64,000 nucleotides of DNA, taken from Limanda limanda (Eukaryota; Chordata; Actinopteri; Pleuronectiformes; Pleuronectidae). The stretch lies in contig NC_083651.1 of assembly GCF_963576545.1 (NCBI RefSeq), forward strand, positions 11,520,386-11,584,385, read 5' to 3'. The position numbers and the translations under genes were made by a program. Positions 34,136 to 45,999 of this stretch are shown piece by piece. The notes beneath the pieces were generated by a model. The model was not told where the DNA came from, did not search any database, and worked only from the letters and a program-made list of their open reading frames with translations. Position 1 is the first letter of the stretch, and each line of letters begins with the position of its first letter.

Positions 34136-35700
34136 GTTTGTGATTAGTTGTTTTGTGGAGTTTTTCAGTCTTGCTGCTTTTACACTAGAGACGATATCTG
34201 TAAAGATATTACAGTTTTTGACGAATGTCTGGGTCAGGATAAAACCACCCCATAATCTATGAGCTCCTGTTACCACAGTTAATGGAAACTGTAAAACTCT
34301 CACTCATTATGACAATTAGGGGCAAAAATTGAAAATGTCTAAAAATACTAGTGCATGTGTCAAATCTGGCATCAATTAATCTGCTTTTTACTGTTTTGAT
34401 TTGAGAAAAAGGACTCCTCAGAAGACAGAGTCTAGCTGGCCATTCTTTACATCGGGATGTTGTGGGGCATCCCTAACGTTTTACCGCTGTCTTTGGATTA
34501 TGTCAATCCACAAGGGGCAAAGATTCAGCGTTTCTCAAGGGATTTGGGGTTTAAAGATGAGCGTGAAGCCGAAACCCCGACAGGATTATGGTAATCGGGT
34601 CAGAGGAATGTTTTATCTCATCATATGGTTCCTCTGAGAAAGTGCATTGGCACCTACTACTGAGTCTTTGGTATCGTGACACCCCTAGTAGTCTGGTACA
34701 CTCTCACTGTGCCCACTCCCTCCTCCCCCTTGCCTAACATCTCTCCATCTTCTCAAGGCCTCCCCCACCGAAGACTCCAGGAGATCCGAGCAAGCTGTTC
34801 TTGGAAGGCACAAGGATAAACATACAAGGTAGGGCTGCTCAATTAATCGAAATATAATCGTGATTACGATTATTGGGTCAAACGATCTCCAAACTACTAT
34901 AATCGAGTTGAAACGATTATTTGGCATTTTTTTCGAAAGCGACGAGCATGCGCAATTCAGTCCCTCCCCCGGAGCATTCAGCGCGGCCCCGCTGACTGGC
35001 ACTCACTCTCAAGCAGCTGTGAAGTGAAGGAGGCGAGTTGTGTGCGTGGGGACCGGAGGTATTTAAAAAACAGCGCGAGTGGAAAATCGCAGAGGGAGGG
35101 CAGCCCCGTCGAGGAACCCCTGGCTGCAGCTCGCAGATCGAGGAGGAGCTTAATTTTCCCTAAATGTGGGCTGGTCTAAACGTTTAAGCAAAAAAGCGGG
35201 AGATCGTATTTCCGTCTGAGTCCATAATACTGCGCGCTTTTCTGCCTAGAGGTAAGTTGCCGCTCTCTGTTAGTGTACATTGTAAACTAATGTATGGATA
35301 GACCAACAAGTTGATAATTAAAATATTCATGCAAGTAACATGCATAGGCCTAATGTTTATGTCATGAGGTCGTTTGAATAATAGCATTTAGGCAGTGTTT
35401 TTCCAGCTTTTTTAACCCTTTTGTGCATGGCGTCCACATATGACGACAATTAAATAAACTCCAATATTTTGGGCTTATCATGGTAATATTCTCTAAAACC
35501 ACATTGGTGAAATATATTTCGTGAAACATTGAAACCTGATTTAAATTTTGCTTTTCCCCTCCAGATTTGCCTACAATGTATCGCCATTGTATCGCCATCC
35601 TACCACAGCTCGCACACGCACACGCACACTGCACAACCACATTGCACCACATTGCACCACATAACACACACATTACAAAACCAACAGTTCTTTTAAGAAC

Positions 35701-35750
35701 TACTGTCTGTCTGTCTGCCTGTGTGTCTGTCTGACTGTCTGTCTGTCAGA
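35701..35750. repeat. (TCTG)n microsatellite
   Basis: Imperfect TCTG/TGTC tandem repeat directly before the SWIM-Ulp1 reading frame. Confidence 0.8.
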
Positions 35751-35770
35751 CAATAACGAAGGACAGATTT

Positions 35771-36535
35771 TTGGCCTGTCAGTGTATCGATGGCACACAT
35801 GGTGTGTTTGCAGTTGAAAAATCTTTTTGTGGTCCTGCAACACCCATACATGTAATCAAGAATATGTGGGGGCCAGCACAGAAGATCATCTGTGAGGTCG
35901 ACCAGTGTCGTTTGAATGCTGACTTTGCTCAAAGGAGCGGGATGTTGCCTTTCGAGTGCCACCACATCCAATCATTATTGTATTGCCCACGCACTGACGG
36001 TCAAACCGTGACACTTCCAGGTGAGGCCTTGGAAAGAATGGTGGAAAACAAGTGGTTTGGTGAGGAGCGTAAGGCCGGCCTCTTGCGTTTCCAAAAAAAT
36101 GCTGATGCTGAGGGTGTGCCTCTGTCTGTGCACTTGACTGTAGGTGGTCCACCATCTAAATTTCATATATCTGTTTATGAAAAAAAGGTAACATACCACA
36201 GCAGGTTGGGAAGAGTTATTGTGGCATATGATGCAAAGCAAAACACCTGGCATTGTCCCTGCTCTAAAGCGAGACAATCCTGTATCCATAAAGCTGTTGC
36301 TAAATGGCATCTGTTTGTAACAAAGAGGGAGCTTTTTAGGAAGGTGAAGAGCACAGAGGAAGAGACACTTAATCTTACCGAGATCAGCACAGTCCAATAC
36401 GACAGCGACTCTGAGGACAGTTATCCACCAGATGACAGAAAAATCGCAAGGATGCTTAAATACCTCCTCAACAACAAAAAGCTCCCGGCAAATATACCCC
36501 AGGCTCTCATAGAGCAGTCGAGAGAGGGGTGCTAA
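35771..36535 (+). CDS. SWIM zinc-finger protein, N-terminal exon of the SWIM-Ulp1 gene
   Basis: The open frame (about 254 residues) begins with ACQCIDGTHGVFAVEKSFCG and VIKNMWGPAQKIICEVDQC, a Cys-rich block with C-x7-C pairs. A helical middle follows (GEALERMVENKWFGEERKAG). The SWIM finger CPCSKARQSCIHKAV (C-x-C-x6-C-x-H) sits near residues 155-170. The acidic tail holds YDSDSEDSYPPDD and a stop at 36533. The frame is open upstream to near 35760, so the true start may be in an earlier exon. Because the tail runs to a stop, splicing to the protease exons would need an internal donor or a separate transcript. SWIM fingers bind DNA or protein in MULE transposases and ZSWIM proteins. Confidence 0.65.
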   Translation: MACQCIDGTHGVFAVEKSFCGPATPIHVIKNMWGPAQKIICEVDQCRLNADFAQRSGMLPFECHHIQSLLYCPRTDGQTVTLPGEALERMVENKWFGEERKAGLLRFQKNADAEGVPLSVHLTVGGPPSKFHISVYEKKVTYHSRLGRVIVAYDAKQNTWHCPCSKARQSCIHKAVAKWHLFVTKRELFRKVKSTEEETLNLTEISTVQYDSDSEDSYPPDDRKIARMLKYLLNNKKLPANIPQALIEQSREGC

Positions 36536-36643
36536 TTAACAGCCAGTGTTTCAGGGATGAGAAAAAACAACTACTTTTTAAATCAGACAACCCCATCAAC
36601 ACACATTTGAATTTGAATTGGAATTCATGGAATTGAATAAGTA

Positions 36644-37040
36644 TGCACATTTGTCGTCTTCATCTACTTTAGACAATAAAGTTTGTTGTATGTTTTTCCT
36701 ATAGCTCACTCCCCATCAGCTGCGATGTCAACTGGGTCAAATGGGAAAGAACAAGAAGACTCTCATGAGTATGAGTCAGAAGTAGAAATGCAGTGTGACA
36801 CCCTTGGAATGGTAGTCTTAGGTATGGGATTGAATATTTATGCACATTTGTCGTCTTCATCTACTTTAGACAATAAAGTTTGTTGCATGTTTTTCCTATA
36901 GCTCACTCCCCATCAGCCGTGATGTCAACTGGGTCATCAGGGAAAGAACAAGAAGATTCTCAAGAGTGTGAGTCATGGCTCTATTTTGCACATCAATCAA
37001 ATGAGAAATGTGACATTTCACACTTAATTTAATTTTTCGG
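36644..37040. repeat. 197-bp tandem duplication of an exon plus its intron
   Basis: The sequence from GCACATTTGTCGTCTTCATC through the TTTTTCCTATAG acceptor and CTCACTCCCCATCAGC exon occurs twice, 197 bp apart (exon starts 36705 and 36902). The copies differ at few positions. Both keep the acceptor and the SAMSTGSNGKEQEDSHE versus SVMSTGSSGKEQEDSQE coding sense. Confidence 0.85.
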
Positions 37041-39255
37041 TTGTTTCTTTCTACACTAGTAAATGATGACAGTGAGCAGAGACCTCATGGACACTTCCCT
37101 AGTCTCCACAAGTTTTCAGCACACAGAGCATACTGGGGACAGAAACTCCAAGACAGCCAGGAACAACTGGTAAAGTTAACCATTGTGCCACTGTGGTTTT
37201 CTTGCACTAGCTGTCTCATGTCTTGGATGAGACCAAAAGTCACACTCAGCACCTTGCAATGGTGAATAACATCATCCTGACCCGCTTTGACTTTTGGACT
37301 CTGGGTTTGCAGCAGGACATGGAGGGAACGGTAGGCATAGAGAATGTGCTGTGCTGATATGGTTTATGTAATATTTTTCAAAATCTTTCAATAATTTGTG
37401 TTTATGTGTTCTACTAGATCCTGAACTCTTGTCTCAAAATGATTGAGAAGGTAGTGTAACTCCAGTGAAATATTTAATTCAAAATGATTGGATAGTCTAG
37501 TTCAACAGTCAATATATTTTGAGAGTAAGAGATTTAGCAAACTTTCTCTGTTATAGAGAGTAGAGAACCTGTTTGCTGCAGACAGCTATGTCATTTCCTC
37601 TTGCTTCCCACCATCATCGAGGAACCCCATGGATCACCTTCCGGTAATTTGTTTAAAAGTTTTGCTTTATTGAGTGAAGTTTGAGCATTTAATATTCAGC
37701 TATTGTTGTCTTTTTACAGGATAATGCAGCCAGTCTGCAGTGGATTATTTTCCCAGTGTCCGTACCTGGACATTGGATACTCTGTGTAAATACCTTTTTT
37801 TATTTTCTTCCTTTTTTTTCTTTACACAACAAGTTGCTCATTGCTGATTTGAATGTTTTTCTATAATTAAATCCATGTGAGTTCTGCTGGGATTCCAGGA
37901 ACATTACACAACTCACTGCAACTGGTTTTATTTGAATTGAAATATTTAACAGATACTGAGGCCACAGGCTAGGGAGATTTTCTTCCTAGATTCCCTCTGG
38001 GGCAGCGGTTGGAGAGATGAGAGTAGAACCAGTCTATTCAGGTTTTTAGGGCAACTCACATAATCCCATCTGGACAGTGGTAGTTCTGTTTTAAACCACT
38101 TGTCCTTTTGTTGGTTTTAATCAATGGTTCTGTTTTTATTTGATCTAAAATATTCCATTCCATATTCCAACCATTTTCATTCCTTAAACAGATGGAAACA
38201 GAACTATTTATCTTTTTGAGTTGGGCAGTTCTGTTTAAGCCCGTTATGAAAACTTTTTTATTTGAAGTTCCAACCTCTTCCTTCTTCAGTTCAAGCTTTG
38301 TTCCAAGCGTTTATGCATGCTTTTCAATCAAAAGTTGATTGAAGTTGAGTTACTTTTATTTACTTCGCTTATTATTTGTACAGACACGTAGCTCACAGCC
38401 TCTCTTCTGGCCCCTGGAGAGAGCTTGGTGTGGATGATGTCCAGGTGAGACATTACATAATAGCATTTGCTAACTTTTTACTATTTTCTTGCCATACTTT
38501 TATTAAAATACATTGTTCACACCTCAGGGCCTAACAAAGCAAGAGTTCTCCAACAACTGCGGCGTGTTTGTTTTGATGGTAAGACCTAATCAGCATGTTA
38601 TAGCATTGCTGTAAAAATGTTTGCTTGCTACATTAAAACCACATTAATTTGTATTGAAAAAAATGTATCATTGGGAATACGCCTGACATTATATTAACCA
38701 GTACCTCTTGACTTACAGTACACTCTGTACATTGTAATGGGGGCCAAGTGCGATTTCAGCGAGGTATGTGTAAATCGTAACACATTATGCTTAGTGTACA
38801 AGGTGTTATTTTTTTTTTTTACAACATATTAACATCTTCCTGCATTTCCTTCTTCAAAGGAAAACATGCTGCAAATTAGGATATGGTGGTGTCTCACTCT
38901 CCTGCAGAACTTCCCCATGCCGTAAGTGCCCTGAATATCACACTTTTGAATCAAATCACAAAAAAAAACAGTTTTACTCACTGTCAACAGACCAACATGA
39001 ATGTTTTCATAGTGAATGTATGTTGTCATTAAATCACTAAGGTCTGAAGAAGACCGATTGCAGGACAGGAAACGGCGACGAGTGGAAGGAGGGCTACAGG
39101 TGAGAGGTCATGTGATTAATTAGTCTTGTAGTCAACTATTGCTAGACCAAATCGTAATCCCTCCACTTATTTCAATTATCTGTTTTACATCTTGCATTGT
39201 TATTGTGCCTATAAGAACTGTAATCTGTTTCCTTTATAGACGCTGGGAAATTGAC
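36705..39255 (+). CDS. Ulp1/SENP-type protease exons of the SWIM-Ulp1 transposon
   Basis: Short exons with GT-AG borders: about 36705, 36902, 37060-37169, 37211-37331, 37420-37450, 37556-37642, 37720-37787, 37951 on, 38384-38443, 38529-38579, 38719-38763, 38860-38922, 39041-39100 and 39240-39255 (TGA). The catalytic set is complete: His in VPGHWILC, Asp in IFFLDSLWG, Gln and Cys in KQEFSNNCGVFVLM. Upstream exons encode a helical segment (SHVLDETKSHTQHLAMVNN). The C-terminus is basic (LQDRKRRRVEGGLQTLGN). AATAAAAAAAA at 39293 is a likely polyadenylation signal. Protease identity is firm; exact exon ends for 37951 and the link to the SWIM exon are not. Confidence 0.75.
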
Positions 39256-39861
39256 AAACTGCAAACCGGGAACAGGGTTGGAAGGATGGTGAAAATAAAA
39301 AAAAATCAATGATGCAAAGTCTTCTGTCTGGTTTATTTGACTTAGCTAATATAATTGAGTGTTCAAAATAATATGTGTCTGGTTTTTATATACATTTATT
39401 TATTCATTTTTCATACTAAAAAAAGACATTTGACAAGTTAAAAGTATGTCTCTAAGTCATTGTGCTGTGCTGTATTGACGTTTGAGAATGTGCTGCCGGA
39501 TTTGCGCCACAAGATGGCCCCCCAGAGCTCGAGCGAAACGTTTAGACCAGCCCACATTTAGGGAAATTTAAGCTCCTCCTCGATCTGCGAGCTGCAGCCA
39601 GGGGCACTTGGCCCCGTCTGATCGACTCTTCGAATCCGACGAGCAGCAGCACCACACAGTGTAGCGGCCTCGCAGCGTCCATTCTCCAGCGTGCAGCCGC
39701 CCGGCTGCTCACACCGGACCCGCGCGGGTGAGCTCGCGATTCTCCCCTTGTTGTTGTATGGAACCCGGGCACATATTAATAATCGTCTGAATAACCGTGA
39801 TTTCGTTTTTGTCCAAAATAATCGTGATTATGATTTTTTCCATAATCGAGCAGCCCTACCT

Positions 39862-40529
39862 ACTACTTCTTTGCTTTCAGCCAGCTACTCAAACAGACAA
39901 GCAACAAAATAACAAACAAACAAAATACACAGGCAAGTGTCGGTCTACTTTAAAATAAATTAAACAAAGAACTTTGTAGGGCCATTTGAGTCCGCCCCAT
40001 ATTTGTGGAAAATGTATGAAATAAGAAGTACCCTATTTTAAAATTAATAAAACCATATAGCTGCAGCCTAATAGTGTAACGGACTGGGTTTATGTTTGGT
40101 TTTGACGTATGTTCAGTAAAACACTGTGTTGAAGGAGCGTTCTGATGTCTGAGGGTCAGTGAAGGGGTCGGGGTGGAACATGTGACTGTTGGGACCAATA
40201 GGATGGGGTTGCTTTGGGATCGGGGCTCAATGAGGAAGTGAAGTGTTGTTGATGTGTGCGAGTGAGAAGTGCACATGTCCGTGTAGAGGATTATAAAAGC
40301 TACTAAACCACAAAGAAGTTCCGTGTCCTGTGTAAGCGGGGACACTACAATAGCTTAAAAATAAATATTTTAGCTGGTGAAATATTAAAACAAAAAGCGA
40401 GAGCAGGTCAGACTGGATCCAAACACAGATACTGAAGCTGCAGCTCTGCTCTAACTTGCGTTAAAAAAATTGACGGCGTTAAAATGGGTTTGCATTAACG
40501 CCGTTAATAACGCGTTAACTGACAGCTCT
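39862..40529 (+). mobile_element. composite repeat with a solo LTR inside; TAGAGCTGTCAGTTAACGCG terminus
   Basis: The left core equals 27905-28136. After the LTR the sequence continues with AAAAGCGAGAGCAGGTCAGAC, which matches 45030-45100. It then ends with GACGGCGTTAAAATGG and the inverse of TAGAGCTGTCAGTTAACGCG, a common fish hAT-type end. The inner core is therefore shared with the hAT derivative at 44323-45568, whose termini are different. Confidence 0.6.
40075..40349 (+). mobile_element. solo LTR with perfect 4-bp target duplication
   Basis: It starts TGTAACGGACTGGG and ends GGGGACACTACA. Flanks are ATAG (40071-40074) and ATAG (40350-40353). A TATA-like ATTATAAAAGC lies near 40291. The homologous site at about 44985-44995 lacks the LTR (GCAGCCTA-TATATTTTAG), an empty site that confirms the insertion. 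Relatives: 28137 (truncated) and 18588-18830 (reverse). Confidence 0.8.
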
Positions 40530-42192
<1,663 letters not shown>

Positions 42193-42347
42193 GTGACTTC
42201 ATCGGCCTCAAGCCAAAAGCACAACAAACTAGAGCAAAGGTCACTGTAGTAAAACTAACAGAGGCTGTACCCAGCAGTGAAGCTAATATAAGAGTAATGG
42301 ATATTGATTCACACTGGGGAAATTCATCAATTTTTAACAGTATTTAT

Positions 42348-42838
42348 TGTCGTGTTCTGTCATTTTAGTTTGTTTATTTCAGTCTCTAAGTGTTTTCTGT
42401 TTTAGTAAATATCTCTGTTGTGTGTGTTCTAGTTGTTTTCATGTTTGCACACTCTGTTTCTGTTTTATTTTGTAGTCTGTTCCTTGTGTGTTGTTTCCGT
42501 CTTCACTTCCTGTCTTTGATTGTCAGCCCTGCCCTAATGTGTTTCACCTGTGTTCAGTTGCCCCTGCCTTCCCTGTGTATTTAAGCCTCTGAGTTTCCCT
42601 TTGTCCTCTGTCAGATTGTTTGTTCTTATACCCGCTGTCTTCCATGGTGCTTGCCTGTCCTGCGTTCCTGTCTTGCCTTGATCTCCTGAGGCTCTTCACC
42701 TTAGTATCCCCACGTAAGCTTTGTTGTTTTTTCCCCTTTAGTTTTCATGTTTGTTTTGTTAGTTAAAGAGCTTCTTTAATAATTACCTTTTATTTTAAAA
42801 TCTCTGCATCTGGGTCCATCTTCATCTAAACCGTAACA
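42348..42838 (+). mobile_element. solo LTR with perfect 6-bp target duplication
   Basis: It starts TGTCGTGTTCTGTC and ends AACCGTAACA. Flanks are ATTTAT (42342-42347) and ATTTAT (42839-42844). A TATA-like GTATTTAAGCC lies near 42578, with T-rich and C-rich leader features. 491 bp. It has no internal coding region, so it formed by LTR-LTR recombination. It sits in an intron of the katnal1-like pseudogene. Confidence 0.85.
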
Positions 42839-42926
42839 ATTTATAGAGCATTTCAAGGAAAATAATGTTCAGATGCATCATCATTATAACTGTTATTGTG
42901 TGAGTGTGTGTTTGTTGGTGCATTAA

Positions 42927-43018
42927 GCTCTGGGTCGTGTGGAGGTTCTTAAAATCAACCTGAAGGAGAGGAAGGTAACTGCTGACGTAGACCTGGACCT
43001 CACTGCAGAACGAGTTAA
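42927..43018 (+). pseudogene. katnal1-like exon 2 of the relic
   Basis: The frame GRVEVLKINLKERKVTADVD, then LDLTAERVK, matches the katanin segment after YIPLP (ELLKI.L.E...D.D, then IAE). The donor appears lost: sequence turns into hAT-like DNA (TAGGGATGCACCCTACAG near 43034) within 20 bp. Confidence 0.65.
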
Positions 43019-43065
43019 AATATACATTCAGATAGGGATGCACCCTACAGTCCAAAACTGGGCTC

Positions 43066-43920
43066 ATGTACTCGTATAACAAACTATGCTATATTGTCAA
43101 AAGAGGGTTGAAAAGTAATTCCTTTAAGACAAGCAATTTGATAAAGCATCTAAAAAAACAACACAACGCCGAGTTTGCTAATGCTAGCAGCGTCAGACAG
43201 CAACACACAACTTTGCAGCAAACGCTGAAGCGAGAGAAGATGTCCAGAGAGTACCTACGTGCAGTAACAATAACAGAACCTCTAACCCAGTTCATTGCTC
43301 TTGATGACCAGCTGTTTTCGGTTGTACATAATATGGGATTTCGCCGTCTTTTCAGTGTACTGGAGCTGAAGTATAAGATCACATCACAGAAACCATATTA
43401 CCAAAGCTGCGTGAAAAAGCACGTCAACAGCCTGTTACAGGACATTTCGGGCTTCAGCTTCACCACTGATATTTGGACTAGCAGTGTCAGCCCACTGTCT
43501 CTCATCAGTCAGGAATTCCCAGAGGCCAACGAGATGGTGATGCTGGAGCTGCAGAAGGTGTCTGGAGGACAGGCAGACAAGCAGGAGGATCTGGGGGAAC
43601 CACCTACCAGAAAGCTACACAAGGCCTAGGCCAGCAGCAGTCCAGACAGTGTGTTTGAATAGATAGCAGATGAGCAAGCATCAACATCACTGAGCATTTC
43701 ACCAGTGGATGCTGCTATTTAGTTACAGACATACCTAGCAGAGTCCACAACTTCTCGGGAAGATAAACCACTGCAGTACTTGGTGGTTAACAAAGTGTGG
43801 TTTCCCACTCTTGCCCACAAGGTCCTGCACCTTGTTTTTACTTTAGCTCGCAACCATACAACACAAGCTACATACACTTGCTCTTCACTACATTCCACAC
43901 CACCACACACTGACAACTGA
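43066..43920 (+). pseudogene. hAT transposase remnant (BED finger half, catalytic start, dimerisation scrap)
   Basis: The block 43066-43629 reads the second half of a BED finger (TSNLIKHLKKQHNAEFANAS) and then FSFTTDIWTSSVSPLSL, the first catalytic Asp region. The catalytic core is deleted after this. 43730-43860 carries YLAESTTSREDKPLQYLVVN and KVWFPTLAH, the start of the hAT C-terminal dimerisation region, which then breaks off. It is inserted between the second and third katnal1-like exons. Confidence 0.75.
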
Positions 43921-44126
43921 CTTGACATTGAAACATTTTGTTATTCTGTTGATTATATTGAAACATTTTACTTTGATTCAAGCTCTGCATAGACCTCCCT
44001 TAATTGGTGGCCTAAAATGAGCTGGTCATAACAGTGGTTTATTCAGTGAACTCGTTCCATGTGCGTTTAGTAACAGTCGTCTGTCTACTGCTCCCCTCTG
44101 CTCCAGTCTTTCAATGTAAAACAGGG

Positions 44127-44322
44127 ATGCATCCATGTTGGCAATGCAACATCGCATCTAAGGCCTGAGCCCCGAGGAGATAGTTGCATTGTCGAAAAAC
44201 GAGCTGCAGATGCCTGTGACTACGGAAGACGTCAACCTCACGCTCCAGAAGATCTCTAAGTACACATCTGCTACCTACCTGGAAAAATATGCCTGGACGG
44301 CTGAATTTGGGTCAGTGTGTAG
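44127..44322 (+). pseudogene. katnal1-like terminal exon of the relic
   Basis: The frame DASMLAMQHRI, then TAA (44155-44157), then GLSPEEIVALSKNELQMPVT, then TEDVNLTLQKISKYTSATYL, then EKYAWTAEFGSV. It is collinear with the katanin p60 C-terminus and closest to KATNAL1 in LSPEEI-ALSK-ELQMPVT. The hAT derivative at 44323 interrupts it exactly at the expected protein end. Confidence 0.8.
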
Positions 44323-45568
44323 CAGTGTTAATTTTGGCAGCTATTTTTGATTTAGTCTTAGTCTTTTGACGAAAATGCATATTAGTTTTAGTCACATTTA
44401 GTCATTTTTATCCTTCTTAGTTTTAGTCTAGTTTTAGTCGACGAAAACGAATTACATTTTAGTCTAGTTTTAGTCACATTTAATAGCCACATTAAACTCC
44501 TTATCTTCCCTTCTCAGGTCCAGGGACCCCCTGTGTCTACAACTGCGTACTAGTCTAGCTTTCAGTACTTAGGTTGTCCATTAGATGTCCCTCCTATAGA
44601 TCTATAGCAGGGGTCGCCAACCTTTACTATCAAAGAGCCATTTTGCCCCCTCTTCCCCCAAATAAAATTTGTCTGGAGCCGCAAAACATATTTGCTAACA
44701 AAGCTGATAAAATTTTATATAAAGTTATACAATACTAATCTGTAGATTATTGCATTTATGAAATTATAGAATAATAACGAAAACATTTTATTTATTTTTA
44801 CCTTTTACAACAAAGGGAAACACCAAAAGCTTATGAAGAGAAGAAAATACACAGGCAAGTGTAGGCCTACTTTGAAATAAATTAAACGCAGAACTATGTA
44901 GGGTTATTGAGTCATCCCCATATTTGTGGGAAATGTATGAAATAAGAAGTACCCTATTTTGAAATAAATAAAAACATATAGCTGCAGCCTATATATTTTA
45001 GTTGGCGTTGGCGAAATGTGAAAACAAAAAGTGAAAGCAGATCAGACCGGAGGAGGAAACTGAAGCTCGGTAGAAACCAGCTGCAGCTTCTGCTCTTCTG
45101 CTCTGATCCAGAAGCTGCGGCGCTGATCTCAGAGCAGCTGAGACCAGAGAAACTCTGTATTTTCACTGTTTCCATAGTTAAGAAGCAGCCGGTGAGTCAG
45201 TGACCGGCCTGCTTCACCTGAACGAGCTCTGATCTCACTGTGTCTCTCTGAGCGACTGCGCGGGGGCGGAGCCTCGGGACCGGTGCGCTGTCTGGGAGAA
45301 CACACACACACACACACACACACAGACACACACACTCGCCGCTTCGGGTACTTCATGACGGCCTGATACGATTAGGTTTTTAAAAATTGTTGTGACTTAG
45401 TCAACCGCCAACATTTTCTTTTCGTCTCGTCTCGTTAACAAAAATTAAAATAGATTTCGTCAGTTTTTATTTTCAAAGATCCGTTTCGTTATGTCTTCGT
45501 CTCGTCTTAGTCATGGGATAAGGGGCGTTAACGAATATTTTTCGTTATCGTCAACGAAATTAACACTG
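44323..45568. mobile_element. hAT derivative, CAGTGTTAATTT ends, perfect 8-bp target duplication
   Basis: It starts CAGTGTTAATTTTGG and ends in the inverse of CAGTGTTAATTTCGTTGACG. Flanks are GTGTGTAG on both sides (44315-44322 and 45569-45576). The interior has GACGAAAA/TTTTAGTC motifs near both ends, a nested CAGGGGTCGCCAACC-type repeat (about 44608-44840), and the core shared with 39862-40529. It also contains an (AC)n tract (45300-45336). No transposase is encoded. Confidence 0.9.
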
Positions 45569-45767
45569 GTGTGTAGACAACGGTACCAGTGAGACCAAGA
45601 GGGACCAGCACCTTGAAAGGAGGACTAATAGTTTTGAAAATGATGAAAAGGAGGGACAAGCTTTCAACCCTACCTATGTTCTCCGCACAAGGCAGGTGCG
45701 TATGTGAGCACATGAAGCATTTTTCCCCCTATTTTCCATTCCTACAGTGTTCTCGTCTTTTCTTTAG

Positions 45768-45989
45768 GCTTTGAAAGCGATGGTGGACAGATATAAGGAG
45801 TCCAAGGAGAAAGTCAAAGCCATTGTATCGAAGGCTTCCGCAGTTGCTTTAACATCAGATATATGGATCTCTATCAACACAGATACCTATCTAGCTGTGA
45901 CATGCCATTTTATAGATGAAACCACCTCATTGCATTCTGTTTTAGGGGTGCTGCATTTCCCTGAGGCACATACTGCTGCAAATTTGGCC
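45768..45989 (+). pseudogene. hAT transposase fragment (catalytic start)
   Basis: After a TTCTTTAG acceptor: ALKAMVDRYKESKEKVKAIV, then VALTSDIWISINTDTYLAV and TCHFIDETTSLHSVLGVLHF. This is the region around the first catalytic Asp of ZBED-type hAT transposases. It stops at LAGQGQSKT* where another element begins. Remaining transposase parts are absent. Confidence 0.7.
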
Positions 45990-45999
45990 GGTCAGGGAC

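Larger units (their letters stand above)
34830..39858 (+). mobile_element. 5.0-kb transposon with bipartite terminal inverted repeats and SWIM-Ulp1 gene
   Basis: The outer ends are inverted: TAGGGCTGCTCAATTAATCG at 34830, and the inverse of TAGGGCTGCTCGATTATGG ending at 39858, both continuing with AATCGTGATTA motifs. A second, inner inverted repeat of about 70 bp (35117-35186 with 39536-39604) shares CTGCAGCTCGCAGATCGAGG and AATGTGGGCTGGTCTAAACG. The DNA between outer and inner blocks differs on the two sides. No clear target duplication was found (ATACAAGG left, CCTACTAC right). The interior encodes the SWIM-Ulp1 protein. A Zisupton/KDZ-type element is a tentative reading, since those carry Ulp1 and zinc-finger modules. 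No DDE triad was recognised. Confidence 0.7.

Noticed and set aside
35886..36397. Minus-strand frames opposite the SWIM exon
   Set aside because: They lack any motif, while the plus strand shows a full SWIM finger and in-order Ulp1 exons.
42370..42840. Possible gene promoter from the TATA-like box and C/T-rich leader
   Set aside because: TG...CA ends and a perfect ATTTAT duplication show it is a solo LTR, not a host promoter.
44127..44322. Reading the katanin-like C-terminus as a functional gene end
   Set aside because: In-frame stops at 42180 and 44155, insertions between exons and a lost donor show it is a relic; the functional gene starts near 58.6 kb.
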